From Solen grandis (Eukaryota; Mollusca; Bivalvia; Adapedonta; Solenidae): 64,000 nt of DNA. Within the stretch, counting starts at the first letter, position 1. The number at the start of each line of letters is the position of its first letter. A program made the translations under genes and the position numbers. Under the pieces are notes generated by a model that did not search any database, had not been told where the DNA came from, and worked only from the letters and a program-made list of their open reading frames with translations. Where the stretch lies: contig CM037792.1 in the NCBI GenBank assembly GCA_021229015.1, forward strand, positions 42,167,655-42,231,654, in the 5' to 3' direction. Shown here one piece after another: positions 54,701 through 64,000 of this stretch.

Positions 54701-57700
54701 GAGAGAAATTAATAAAATATTTCCAAACTATAAGCCACACTTTCTCCTTTACTGTTCCATTTTATGCTTAACGCAACATTGGGAATCTCAGTCCTTTGAT
54801 TAGATTTCTGTGTACACTGTTAAGGTCAGTACCTGGACCACAAGATTGATGGTATGAATTTCAGCCCGCTGTCTTTCCTCCACCACCTCCATCTGTTGAT
54901 GGGCCGCCTCCAGCTCTGAACACTTCAGCTGAAGCTGCCATTCCAAGCTCTGAGGAGAAAAAAAATAGGTTATAAAATGTTTGTATGCTTGGGTTTAACT
55001 TCGCATCATCAGTATTTTAGTCTTTCATTTAAGATTTATAACCTTAACTAACATTATGACCTACAAAAGATGTGACTTGACTCATTGAATGATAAATAAA
55101 TACAGTCGAATCCCGGTTATTCGAAATCCTGGGGATTGGCGTTTTATTTCGAGTAAGGCATGGTTTCGAATAACCCAAACCACGTCGACCGTTGGAACAA
55201 AAACCCACCCCACCCACTTTTTCATGCAGTGAACGTAATATATAAAGTACTCTCATTAAAATATGGTATTATGATTTAGGAGCGTAAATGAAAACGAATA
55301 TAGATTAATTAACTTTTATTTTACAACTTCCATCTTTTTATCCATAAAAGATATCGATAAAAAGACAATCAATGCATACGTCAATAACCAAGATACATAC
55401 ATGTACATTTTTTTCAGGTCTGACTAAATCACAAGCGACTACAGGTATTCACTATCAACGTCGTCTTTAAAACAGCAATAGATAAATGATATTTATTGAC
55501 AAAATTAATCTTTTTCTGCATAAATGTTACATAACCAATGCATACATCAATACATACATCATTCATCAGGAGCTACATGTATACACGTGATATCAACGTC
55601 GTCTCGAAATGTTCATTTAAAGAAAAGATGTAATCGTGGTCTGCTTGTTACACTTGTGTAAATCTTCTTTTTCCAGCGTATCCGAAATACTGCACAGGTA
55701 TCTAAATCATTAATCATTACCTTTATGATTGATCTGCTGGACAAACATCCAATCAATTAACAACTTTTGCAAACTGTAAGCGGCCGTCTCCCACTCATTT
55801 CGGCAATTTATTGACATTCGCGCCTTTCCATTGTTTGTTTTCAAAATGTCGCCGGTAATTAAAACTCGTCAGCAACTTCGGATAAGGGGGTGCGAAAATC
55901 ATACGAAATGATTGGCACGGGACAAAAAATCTTTTCGGATGAGGCCAGGTATTCGAATGGTACAAATTCGAATAACCCAAATATTTTTATATAGAAATAA
56001 GAAGGAGAGTGATCGGGACCAACGAAGTATTTCGAATGACGCCGGGTATTTGAATGAGAGGTGGTGGAGTAACCGGGGTTCGACTGTAGTCATGATTTAC
56101 CTATAGGTTTAATAAATTTTAACCCTATACTTCATATAGTTTCATTCATTTTAAATGCATTGGCAAACTGAGCAGACCCAGATCAGACATCTCCTATAGG
56201 AGCTGTCTGATCAGGGTCTCCTCTGTTTGCTTTTACAAAATTGTAGCTCAGATAGATTCTACACAACCCATGTTTCATACACCATGTACATTCTTCAGTT
56301 CATTGTACATTACAAATGAGAACAGTAATGTTATAACAAGTCAACAAACTGTGAAAATTTATTTAAGTCATACATTTGTACATGAATGTTCATAAAGTAA
56401 AGGCTTTTATGAAAGTCAAGGACACCGTTCTTTATCAACAGCCATTGTCAATGCATGTAAAGAATAAATTACAGAAGCATGTATTTTCTTAACCCTTTCC
56501 CTCATAGAGGATACCATGAAAAGACCTATGCGAACAGCATAAAACCAGATCAGCCTGCGAGTAACTTGCAGGCTGATCAGGTTTTATGCTGTTCGCTGCT
56601 CCTCAGTGGTCTGGTAATGAGGATTTTACAATTAAATTTGGTAAGGTTTGAGTTTGGCTTTCTGCAGATCAGGCTTTATGTGATACCTATTGAGTGCGTC
56701 AAAATGAGTCTATATGAGGGAAAGGGTTAAAATGAGTCTATATGAGGGAAAGGGTTAAAATGAGTCTATATGAGGGAAAGGGTTAAAATGAGTCTATATG
56801 AGGGAAAGGGTTAAAATGAGTCTATATGAGGGAAAGGGTTAAAATGAGTCTATATGAGGGAAAGGGTTAAACCGATCATTCTTTTTGCCCTAAGGTAAGC
56901 CTATAATGAGAAAACAATCGGATAACCAGACTTGCTTTACTAGTAGTCCCTGTTCACAAGTAGCATATGTATGAATAGACATGTGGATAAAAATCATATA
57001 ATTTTATATAGTTGCACGTAAATAAATTCAGGGTACCAGCCTAAGACTGGCCTAACTACCTTCATCTGTTCCTGCAGGACTGGTTCCCGGGCTATATTGT
57101 CAGTCAACTGTTGCTGCACTCTCTCCAGCTCTCTCTGCAGAGCCTTGTTCTCACCCTCCACTGCCGTCATCTCAGACTGCCGACCCAGCAAACTCTGCCT
57201 GCTTGTTTCCAGCTCTGCCTGCAGCATATTAAGCTCCTGGGTTCTGGTCTCCAGCTCTTGTTTCAACTGTTCTTGGTCCTGCTTCAGATTGTCATTTTGG
57301 CGCCGCAGTTTCTTGTTTTCTGTTATCTTGAGACCAATCTAAAGGAACAGGAACCAAATTACCTATATGTGATAATGTTTGTGAGTAAAAATTTGTTTAA
57401 GGAACAAACTCCTGTACTGTATGGGTAAAAAGACAAGAGGGACCTTAGGTATAGCACTTTTTTTTTCTCATATGAATAAGGTAAAAATTAAAATAAAGAG
57501 GTGCTGTAGTCAAATAATGTCAGGGATTAATGTTGGTAGATATTTTATCAAATCTTAAGACTACAGGTTTGACTAGTAAGCACAAGGCTTTCAGAACCAT
57601 CCAAGATGCAAACATTACACTGGTTCAACCAAGGGCCAGCTAGAGGTTGAAATAGGGTTCTACATCACAGATGAAGAAGACATAATTTCAGCATAAAATT

Positions 57701-60700
57701 TCTTCTCAATGAATAAGTACCACAAGAATTCAAAAAGTGCTGCACCTGTTTGCGTGTCTCTCTATGTCCGTCTTTCTCCTTCTGTAGCCCCTCCTCCAGC
57801 CCCTGGACCCGTTTGATACTGTCATGTGACTCCTGGTCCTTCTCTTGCACCACCTTCTGCAGCTGGGCCTGGCTGTCCACCAGCAGGGACTCGCGCCCGG
57901 CCAGGGCCTCCTCCAACTGTGACACATGATGTTTTAGCGTCCCGTTACTCTGCATTAAGCCTGTGGAGAATAAAGGGTAACCATCATGAAAAACCTCAAG
58001 TCAAGACTGCCTCAATACTGGACTTATCAATAGAGGAGATAAAACATCTCACTCAACTAGTGCTATCACTTAGGGTGATGAATACGTCTGCTTCACTGCC
58101 TTAACAACATGAAAAGAAACTGAACTTTCTGTAAGTGGGATGGAACAATTTACAGAATTCAAATGTAGCCCTACTTCATTTAGTGAAGGTAGAACAATGT
58201 TTGTAAAACTGTCATAACAGGACAGGAAAATGTACCTGATTCCTATATAACCTCACTTCACTTGGAGAAGCAGGGATACAAAGGAAGACTGCAACTGAAA
58301 ACACTACCTTTTAAGACCCATTCTAACTCTATATGAATATCAGACTGCTTCAATGTATATACAAAATTATTTATGCTCCTAAAGCAGGCTCCACATTTTC
58401 AGAATTGAATCCCTGGCTCTAAATAGTACATAATTCAAACAGTCACCTCCCCTTACAAGGAGAGAAGCTATAAAGATAGATTGATGAGAGCCATATACCA
58501 TTTATCTGAGATGCTGATCTTTTCATCCTTCTCTTTTTTTTCACTCATTTTGTCATTTGAGCATGGTGAATTTTTTTTTCCATTTTCAGTTTTATTTGCA
58601 TAATTTGCCTGGTACCAGTGATTACTGTATTGTTAAAAAGTACCATAATTTGAAGATTGATACACATTCTGCTCAGTACCTGCCAGTCTGCCTTTCTCTT
58701 TCTCCAGCTCCAACATTAACTCCTGTTGGTTTCCATGGTAACCGTCCTCTCTGCCAGGGCCTCCTGCATCTGATGCATCTCTCCCTCAAGGGCAGACAAC
58801 TGTTGCTGGTATTGTTGAAGGTCAAGGTCACGTGCATGCTGCAGCTCCATGTATTGCGTCTCTAGACTCTGTTTCTCCAACCTCACCTGCTGCAGCTCGT
58901 TGGCAAGGCTCTGAAACATCAAGGTACCATGAGAATAAACCTTTTGATAAAACACGGGATAATAAATGAGACATCAAATTTGTGTTTGTTTGCTTGATTT
59001 TAACGTCTATTGTTAGTGGGGAATTTGTCTCCTTGAGACAGGTTTAATGCTACCTCATTGATATATTACACCTTAGGTAAGTGGTATGATACCAGCCCTA
59101 GTCACATCAGGGTTCGCAAGTTCTGGAACTACATGCACCTTGTATGGTGAGTGCCAAGCAAAGGAGATATACCAGTACCATTTTGGGAAAATTTTGTATG
59201 TCAAGACAGGGGGACTGAATCCACAACCTCTTGCATATACAGCAGACCATAAACTATTGTGACACTAGGGCTAGTCTTAATTTTCTTTTTTTAGAAATCT
59301 CAGATTTTAGGAGTTTTTTCCCCCAATATTGTTAAGTAGATAAGGAAAAACAGACAGAGAGGGAGACAAAAAGACAAAGAGACTAAAATCAAGCATAAAA
59401 CCTACCTGAAGCTCTGTACCAATCTGGTCCTTCTGTTCGAGCATGCTCAGTTCATACTTCCTGTGCACCATGCTCAACTCCGTCTCTAGTTTCTCCTTCT
59501 CCCCAGCCAACTCTCTCAACTTCTGACTTAAGATCTCAATATTCTCATCAAATGCTTTCTGTCTCTCCATCAGCTCATCTTTAACAGCTTTGAGATCCTG
59601 ATTCAATTTTGCTGACTTTGCTTTTTGCTTCATCAAATCCTTTTTCGAATCCTTCTGTATTTGCACAACTTTAGATTTTAGTTGTTCACACTCCTCTTTT
59701 ATCTCCTGATGTTCACTATCATCAACACTGGATTTCTGTTTACTCTCCACCTCAACCTTCACCTGCAGCTTTTCTTTTGCTTCATCAAGTTTCTCACGAG
59801 TTGCGCTCAGTTCAGCATCAAGAAACTGTTTTTCACTCATAGCAGTTTCATGAGACACCTCCATGGAGGAGAGCTTCTCTCTCAACACCAACACTTCACT
59901 TTCCAGTTTGATCTTCTGTCCCTGAAGTTCATTTATTTGATCAGATTTATTTTCAAACTCTAGTTTGGCTACCTCATATGATCTCTTTTCATTTTCAAGC
60001 TCTTTTGACAAGGATTCTATCTTTTCCTCTGCTGACATGCTTTTTGATTGTATCTGATACATTTCTGTAGACTTGGTATTTAGCTCTTGTCTCATTAGCT
60101 TAAAACTTGTTTCAACCTTTCCCATATCACCCTTTAATGCATCAAGTACTTGGTCTACCGAATTCTTTTCTTGAAGAGCTGATTTCAAAGCTATCTCGGC
60201 CATTGCCTTCTCTTCCTTTAGCTTCAGAATTTCAGAATCTTTATTCACAATGCTGTTCTGGAATGCTTTCAGTCGGTTTTCTAGGTCTATCATATTTTGC
60301 TTCAAATCCTCCACAGCACAGTCTTTCTCAATACAGCCTCCTGGGAGAGGCTTAATTTTTTCATCAGCTCAATGTTTTCGTTCTCCAGTTGCACTATCTG
60401 GTTCTGCTTCTTTTTCAGATCACCATGAGCTTTATCAAGCTGGTTTTCCAGATCTGTTGTCATCTGCATCAGCATACTAATCCTATTCCTTTCATCTTCA
60501 GCTGACTGAATTTTTGTATTGAATGTATCTTCAAGAAATGACCTCTCTCTCTGTATCTCTTGAAAGCAGCCTCTCGGTCCATCATGTCACTTTCAATGGC
60601 TTCCAAATGTTTAGCCAGAAGTTCCTTCTCTCTCAGTGCCTTGTTTTGTATCTCAGAGAACTGCTGTCGCAGTTTGGCATTCTCATTCTTCAGTCTCTCA

Positions 60701-62738
60701 ATGATACTAGACTGAGATGCAGCCTGTGCCTGCAGTACTGTCAACTCTTTCTGAAGCTCAGACCGGGCTTTTGTGGCTATTTCCAGCTGCTGTTGGTACC
60801 AATCTTTGGTCCTCTGTAGTGCCAGTAAGTCACTCTTAGCAGATCTGCCTCATTATCAGCCTCCATCTTGGTCTGCATTGAAGATTGAACCTCCACATAC
60901 AGTTCAGCAACTTTATTTTTCAAGGCCTGAATGGTGACTTCCTTAGTCTTCACATCATCCCGGATCTCTTTCATCTTCAGATTCAGCCTGTCACACACAT
61001 CCTGAGATTGATTCAACTCCTCCTGCAGGTTCCGGCCTTCATCAGATTTCTCTTCCAGCTGACGTTGCAGATCTGACAATGATGATTCTAGTGAGATTCT
61101 CAGCTGTTTCAGACTTTCAAAATCTGCTTTCAGCATGTCTTTCTCAGCATCATTTTTATTTGCTTTTTGACTCATCAGTTTCAGTTTTAATGATGCAACT
61201 TGGGCTTGCAGTTCAGCTCTTTCTTGCAGAGTAGCCTGGGCTTCAATACTAAGCATTTCCAACTGACCTTCAAGTTTTGCCTTTTCTCGCCTGACTTCAT
61301 CCAGGTGTTCGTTAGCATTGCTGCTCGATTCCCCATGATGTGATGATGAAAAGCTGGTTTTCAGCATGTTTTCCAGGCTTTTAGACACAGTCACTTTTGG
61401 AGAGCTATGAAACAGAGGACCTGGTTTAGGTATGACAATGTTTGTTTTTGGATGTGTCATTGCCTGAACTTGAGGAGACAAAATTCTGTCAGACTCAGGA
61501 GAAAACACACCACTGTCAGTGACAAAAGACTGGAAGGTGGAGGCAGCCTTGCTGCCATTTTCTAATGAACTGTCTACATTTGGAATAACAGGTCTGAAGG
61601 AAGTTTCTTTAACAGGAGGTGAATAGCTAATGTCTGGTCTTGGATCAGGGGCGAGCATGATGTCACTCAGTTTCACTGCTTTCACAGGTGGCAGTGATCT
61701 TAAAAAGTTCTCAGTCGCATTTTCATTCAGAGCCTCCAGCTCACTACAAGAACTTGCAATACTCTGACTATCATCATGTTCTGAGTTAGTCTGCACAAAA
61801 CCTTCAGGAAGACTACCAGCAGTAATTCCTGCACTGGACTGATTGTAACTTTGAGGTAAAGCCTGGTTTGGAATGCTGCCTGATTTGACAGTGTTGGTAC
61901 TTGCTGCATGCATAACTGCTGCTCTTTCCTGCTCTGGTGGTTTGTGGCTTGATCCAAACCAGGAAGATCTCTCTGAGGACCGTGTGATATCCTGAGCATG
62001 AAGCCGGATAAGTTCTCTTGTGACAGCAGTATCAGGAAGCCTAGGGGCTGGAGGTAGGCTTGCAGTAGTTATTTGGGCTGGTTCTCCTGTAGGTGTAGGG
62101 CCCTGAGATCCAGGTGTGGCTGGTTGAGTGGGCTGGGTACCAGGCAGTGGCCAATGGGTGACCTGGAAAAGAAGTTATAAAATTTAACTGAAAAGTTAAA
62201 AAACATGGTGAGGTGTTTTTCAGGTGTCATGTATAAAATCAATTAACCTTTCCAATGTTTACAGATATATTCATATGATCAGATTTTTCCGATAGCTACA
62301 CTGGGATCAATGGCTTTCCTGTTTACTCAAAAGAACACACACATTTGTTTGTAAACATTTGATCAAGTCACAAAAAGAACAATGGATTCATTAGGTGAGA
62401 TTTAAATGTTCACTGCAAAAGCTGGAAAAGTTTATTTTCTATTATTAAGAATTAAGGTATACAGGTCAGGTCCATGCTTCATTTTAATATTAAGGGAAAA
62501 AACACATGGTTTACACACTAAAAATTGCCTTTGTTCTGATGGGCTTTCCAGTGGTATACCATCACGTAAAATGACAAATGTGGTGGAAATACCGTAAGCT
62601 TAGATCAGTAGTAATAACTTACATGACCACTAGGGGCAGACTCTGGAGTTGGCGTCTGCCCTTCCTTGATTTTACGTTCAGCCTCAGCAATGATCTGGGC
62701 AACAACTTCTGGTGGTGCTGGGGCTATACTTCTGTTCC
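51612..62738 (-). CDS. GOLGA3: golgin subfamily A member 3 (golgin-160), ten exons in window
   Basis: Golgin-160 is a long coiled-coil protein on the cytosolic face of the Golgi, involved in tethering and cargo trafficking. I join ten exons, all with GT-AG introns and matching phases, giving about 1,412 codons. The vertebrate protein is about 1,500 residues, so only the extreme N terminus is missing and should lie to the right. Family signatures in order: a Ser/Pro-rich head; KLEGQLEMLSIEAQATLQER; WYQQQLEIA; ESDMMDREAAFKR; AFDENIEILSQKLRELAGEK; LELEKEKGRLAGLMQSNGTL; ELPPLPFDLDTMDRLLQD; and PLDNLQNCLLNL near the end, each with a counterpart in vertebrate GOLGA3. Coiled-coil heptads fill most of the length. 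Four positions (about 60842, 60558, 60336 and 58730) each need one extra base to keep the frame. Consensus error or recent decay are the alternatives; the identity itself is secure. Confidence 0.88.
51940..52110. repeat. degenerate TTCAAGGGTTTTCAAGAC repeats in intron
   Basis: Four imperfect repeats of TTCAAGGGTTTTCAAGACCT in the last GOLGA3 intron. Confidence 0.5.
52626..52739 (-). CDS. GOLGA3: GOLGA3 exon
   Basis: 114 bases, entered at phase 2 after GTGTTTTAG and left before GTGGGC. Encodes PLDNLQNCLLNLRSEISGLQ through STNTW, one of the best matches to the vertebrate C terminus. Confidence 0.85.
52845..53057 (-). mobile_element. old SINE-like repeat in intron
   Basis: CAGAGACCCTGAGTGTACAG, AGGACCACTGACTAAC and the end CCACTCGCCTATGGTGGCCC resemble a degraded relative of the 25204-25440 SINE, with a tRNA-like end on the right. 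Confidence 0.45.
53409..53548 (-). CDS. GOLGA3: GOLGA3 exon
   Basis: 140 bases, phase 0 to 2, flanked by TTGCCAACCAG and GTAAGTG. Encodes MVQKMAKFQTTTGSGDADSI and ELPPLPFDLDTMDRLLQD. A second in-phase acceptor nine bases inside the exon (CAG before AAGATGG) could give a three-residue shorter form. Confidence 0.82.
53832..53957 (-). CDS. GOLGA3: GOLGA3 exon
   Basis: 126 bases, phase 0 to 0, flanked by GCGTATACAG and GTAAGCAC. Encodes ERGREVDALKVEVGALKQDK through SSIQYHK. Confidence 0.85.
54833..54949 (-). CDS. GOLGA3: GOLGA3 exon
   Basis: 117 bases, phase 0 to 0, flanked by CTCCTCAG and GTACTGACC. Encodes SLEWQLQLKCSELEAAHQQM through TINLVVQ. Confidence 0.85.
55103..56086. mobile_element. 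pogo/Tigger-like TIR element in GOLGA3 intron
   Basis: Termini CAGTCGAATCCCGGTTATTC and the inverted form of CAGTCGAACCCCGGTTAC are flanked on both sides by TA. CAGTCGAA-type ends and a TA target are typical of pogo/Tigger members of Tc1/mariner. At 984 bp with no transposase frame it is non-autonomous. Confidence 0.75.
56177..56218. repeat. hairpin, about 20-bp arms
   Basis: GACCCAGATCAGACATCTCC pairs with GGAGCTGTCTGATCAGGGTC. It sits in a stretch starting TTTAACCCTATACTTCATAT, which resembles a diverged relative of the 242-bp MITE. Confidence 0.7.
56489..56730 (+). mobile_element. piggyBac-like hairpin MITE, copy 5
   Basis: Same element as at 1979, in plus orientation within a GOLGA3 intron. 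Its right end is the founder of a tandem array. Confidence 0.85.
56701..56870 (+). repeat. 28-bp tandem array grown from the MITE end
   Basis: The last 28 bases of the MITE (AAAATGAGTCTATATGAG plus GGAAAGGGTT) are repeated six times without any difference, counting the MITE's own copy. Confidence 0.95.
57060..57338 (-). CDS. GOLGA3: GOLGA3 exon
   Basis: 279 bases, phase 0 to 0, flanked by TTCCTTTAG and GTAGTTAG. Encodes IGLKITENKKLRRQNDNLKQ through REPVLQEQMK, all heptad coiled coil. Confidence 0.85.
57746..57960 (-). CDS. GOLGA3: GOLGA3 exon
   Basis: 215 bases, phase 1 to 0. Encodes GLMQSNGTLKHHVSQLEEAL through HRETRKQ. Flanked by CTCCACAG and GTGCAGCA. Confidence 0.85.
58680..58910 (-). 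CDS. GOLGA3: GOLGA3 exon with frame break
   Basis: 231 bases between TGTTTCAG and GTACTGAG. Opens SLANELQQVRLEKQSLETQ. The frame hits a TAA at 58716-58718, but one base lost near 58730 moves it to NQQELMLELEKEKGRLA, which fits the family and gives the exit phase 1 required by the next exon. Confidence 0.82.
58983..59275. mobile_element. SINE-like dispersed repeat in intron
   Basis: TGTTTGCTTGATTTTAACGT, CCTTGAGACAG, GGTATGATACCAGCCC and a tRNA-like right end (CCACAACCTCTTGC). It shares order and motifs with about 44165-44350. Confidence 0.5.
59406..62162 (-). CDS. GOLGA3: GOLGA3 large central exon, three frame breaks
   Basis: 2,757 bases between CTTTTCCAG and GTAGG, phase 0 to 0. The first third is a disordered Ser/Pro-rich head (VTHWPLPGTQPTQPATPGSQ onward). 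Coiled coil begins around NEHLDEVRREKAKLEGQLEM and runs to QIGTELQ. The frame shifts at about 60842 (after ADNEADL), 60558 (after DREAAFK) and 60336 (after SLSQEA). Each is explained by one missing base, and the three together restore the starting frame. Homology to golgin-160 continues across all three breaks. Confidence 0.85.
62623..62738 (-). CDS. GOLGA3: GOLGA3 exon (most N-terminal in window)
   Basis: 116 bases, entered at phase 1 after TTTTCAG and left at phase 0 before GTAAGTTATT. Encodes NRSIAPAPPEVVAQIIAEAE through ESAPSGH. The entry phase shows that at least one coding exon lies further right, outside the window. Confidence 0.75.
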
Positions 62739-62922
62739 CTGAAAATTATTACACATTGGATTTTAACACTGGTTTGTGATCACATCACATAGTCTATCTC
62801 TCTTTTCCAGGATATACATCATGTGACATGCATTGAAAACTTGCTGGTAAATTCTAGGTATGGCTTTTTCTCGGAAATGTAATATTGCATCAGGTTCATT
62901 ATATTTTGAGAAAATATAAATA

Positions 62923-63693
62923 CTGTAGAACTTAGGCAAGTCGAAGTTAAAGGGACTGACCTAAAAAGTTTGAGACATCGGGACTTCGACTTCTGCATGG
63001 GCTAAATCAACAATCAAATTGTCATATCTTTGAACCCTAGACAAGGCTTCATTGCATCAATGTCGGTCGTAAATGTAATCTTATACAAATGTGGATATAT
63101 GATGTGTTCAGATGTGTTCGAAAGAAAATAAGATGATATCTTAATAAAAAAAAAAAAAGAGTTTTATACTTCAAGCAAGACATGAAACAAAACTTAAATA
63201 CAAGATGGACATTTGGTGCAGAGTAAATAATAAAATTTTGATAACCAGATGTTCAGGTTGGGTACCAGGTCCTTCGCTTATCAACACATCTTGATCATTG
63301 GAAGTATCAATGAATATATTCAAATGGTATAGCACCTAGAGTGATTACAGTTAAAGTAATGTTTTCACACACAGAAATAGCCTAAAAAGGCTCTTAAAAG
63401 CTTTCTGTGTTTTTTTTTTGTGTAATTAGCACATTTTGTACAAGTAAAGTGTCAATGTTGTCCAGCCATAAAGGTGTAAAAAATATTATATCGCAATCAA
63501 AGTTGTGAAAACAGCCAAAGAACTTTGACTTATTTCTGGTAAAATGTACTCAAATTATTATGTATGGACCCCCAAAAAAATTGACACATTGAAAATTTGA
63601 TACATACATGGGTTTTTCTTATACATATGTAAGAGAAATGTCAGGACCTTCTTAAATTCAACTCATCAAAGTTCAAACATATAGGTTCTACTG
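62923..63693. mobile_element. second pogo-like TIR element in GOLGA3 intron
   Basis: CTGTAGAACTTAGG on the left pairs with TATAGGTTCTACTG on the right, both flanked by TA. There is no coding capacity. More diverged than the element at 55103. Confidence 0.5.
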
Positions 63694-63839
63694 TATAAAA
63701 AACAAATTCTAATCCAGTGTTATCAAACTTAAATCAAATTTACATTTAAAAATGTGAGTTCAGATCTTTATTTCTAAAAGATAAATGAGTTTTAAAATCT
63801 TATAAAATATTTATGTAGAAAACCTTCTTTGTTACCACC

Positions 63840-63997
63840 ATTTCCATAAAATGATAATACTAATCCATCTTGACAGATCCTGTGTTGGACCAGTACTTTT
63901 CACCTGGGATGGTCACAATTTTTATTTTTTTGTCTCCAATCAGGTTTAAACCAACAACCTTTGGATCAACAGTTTTATCTATTACCACTGGACTCCA
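63840..63997 (-). mobile_element. SINE family 2, copy 4
   Basis: TAATCCATCTTGACAGATCC, TGTTGGACCAGTACTTTTC, a degenerate AGGTTTAAACCAACAACC B-box region and the end TACCACTGGACTCC follow the family order of 9190-9362. Confidence 0.6.
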
Positions 63998-64000
63998 TAA

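Overview
The window is AT-rich, repeat-dense, intron-bearing metazoan nuclear DNA, most likely from a bivalve mollusc. The evidence is a mollusc-type IL-17 cytokine exon, a ten-exon golgin-160 (GOLGA3) gene, tRNA-headed SINEs, hairpin MITEs, CR1/jockey-group LINE pieces and a young Ty3/gypsy LTR retrotransposon. The species call is inference. A run of 100 N at 50001-50100 marks an assembly gap.

Layout. 1-12.8 kb: gene-poor; LINE remnant with a perfect hairpin, a foldback element whose arms are 21-bp tandem arrays, a 42-bp minisatellite, MITEs and SINEs. 12.87-13.38 kb (minus): IL-17 family exon. 13.4-30.5 kb: no supported gene; many dispersed, inverted and simple repeats, including a 61-bp tandem array and a TIR element with 153-bp internal units. 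30.5-43.8 kb (minus): two tandem Ty3/gypsy units sharing one LTR. The right unit (32910-43819) is full length, with 1.56-kb LTRs, a tRNA-Leu type primer site, gag, pol, an additional zinc-finger ORF between pol and the 3' LTR, and a polypurine tract. The left unit is cut off inside pol. 44.1-49.1 kb: a broken LINE ORF1 on plus and a broken LINE ORF2 on minus, placed tail to tail, with a tRNA-like insertion. 49.7-51.3 kb: palindromic tandem repeat, the gap and two MITE copies. 51.6-64 kb (minus): the GOLGA3 gene, all but its extreme N terminus, with transposon-filled introns.

The two host genes are unrelated in function: one is a secreted cytokine, the other a Golgi coiled-coil scaffold. Almost everything else is mobile DNA. 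The most unusual content is the retrotransposon array. It has near-identical LTRs, so it is young or an assembly duplicate. Its two units carry different lesions: the full-length unit has lost its protease active site, while the truncated unit keeps it. The full-length unit also carries a non-envelope third ORF with a well-placed splice acceptor. GOLGA3 carries four apparent single-base deletions that break its frame although every splice site is intact, which is either consensus error or very recent decay.
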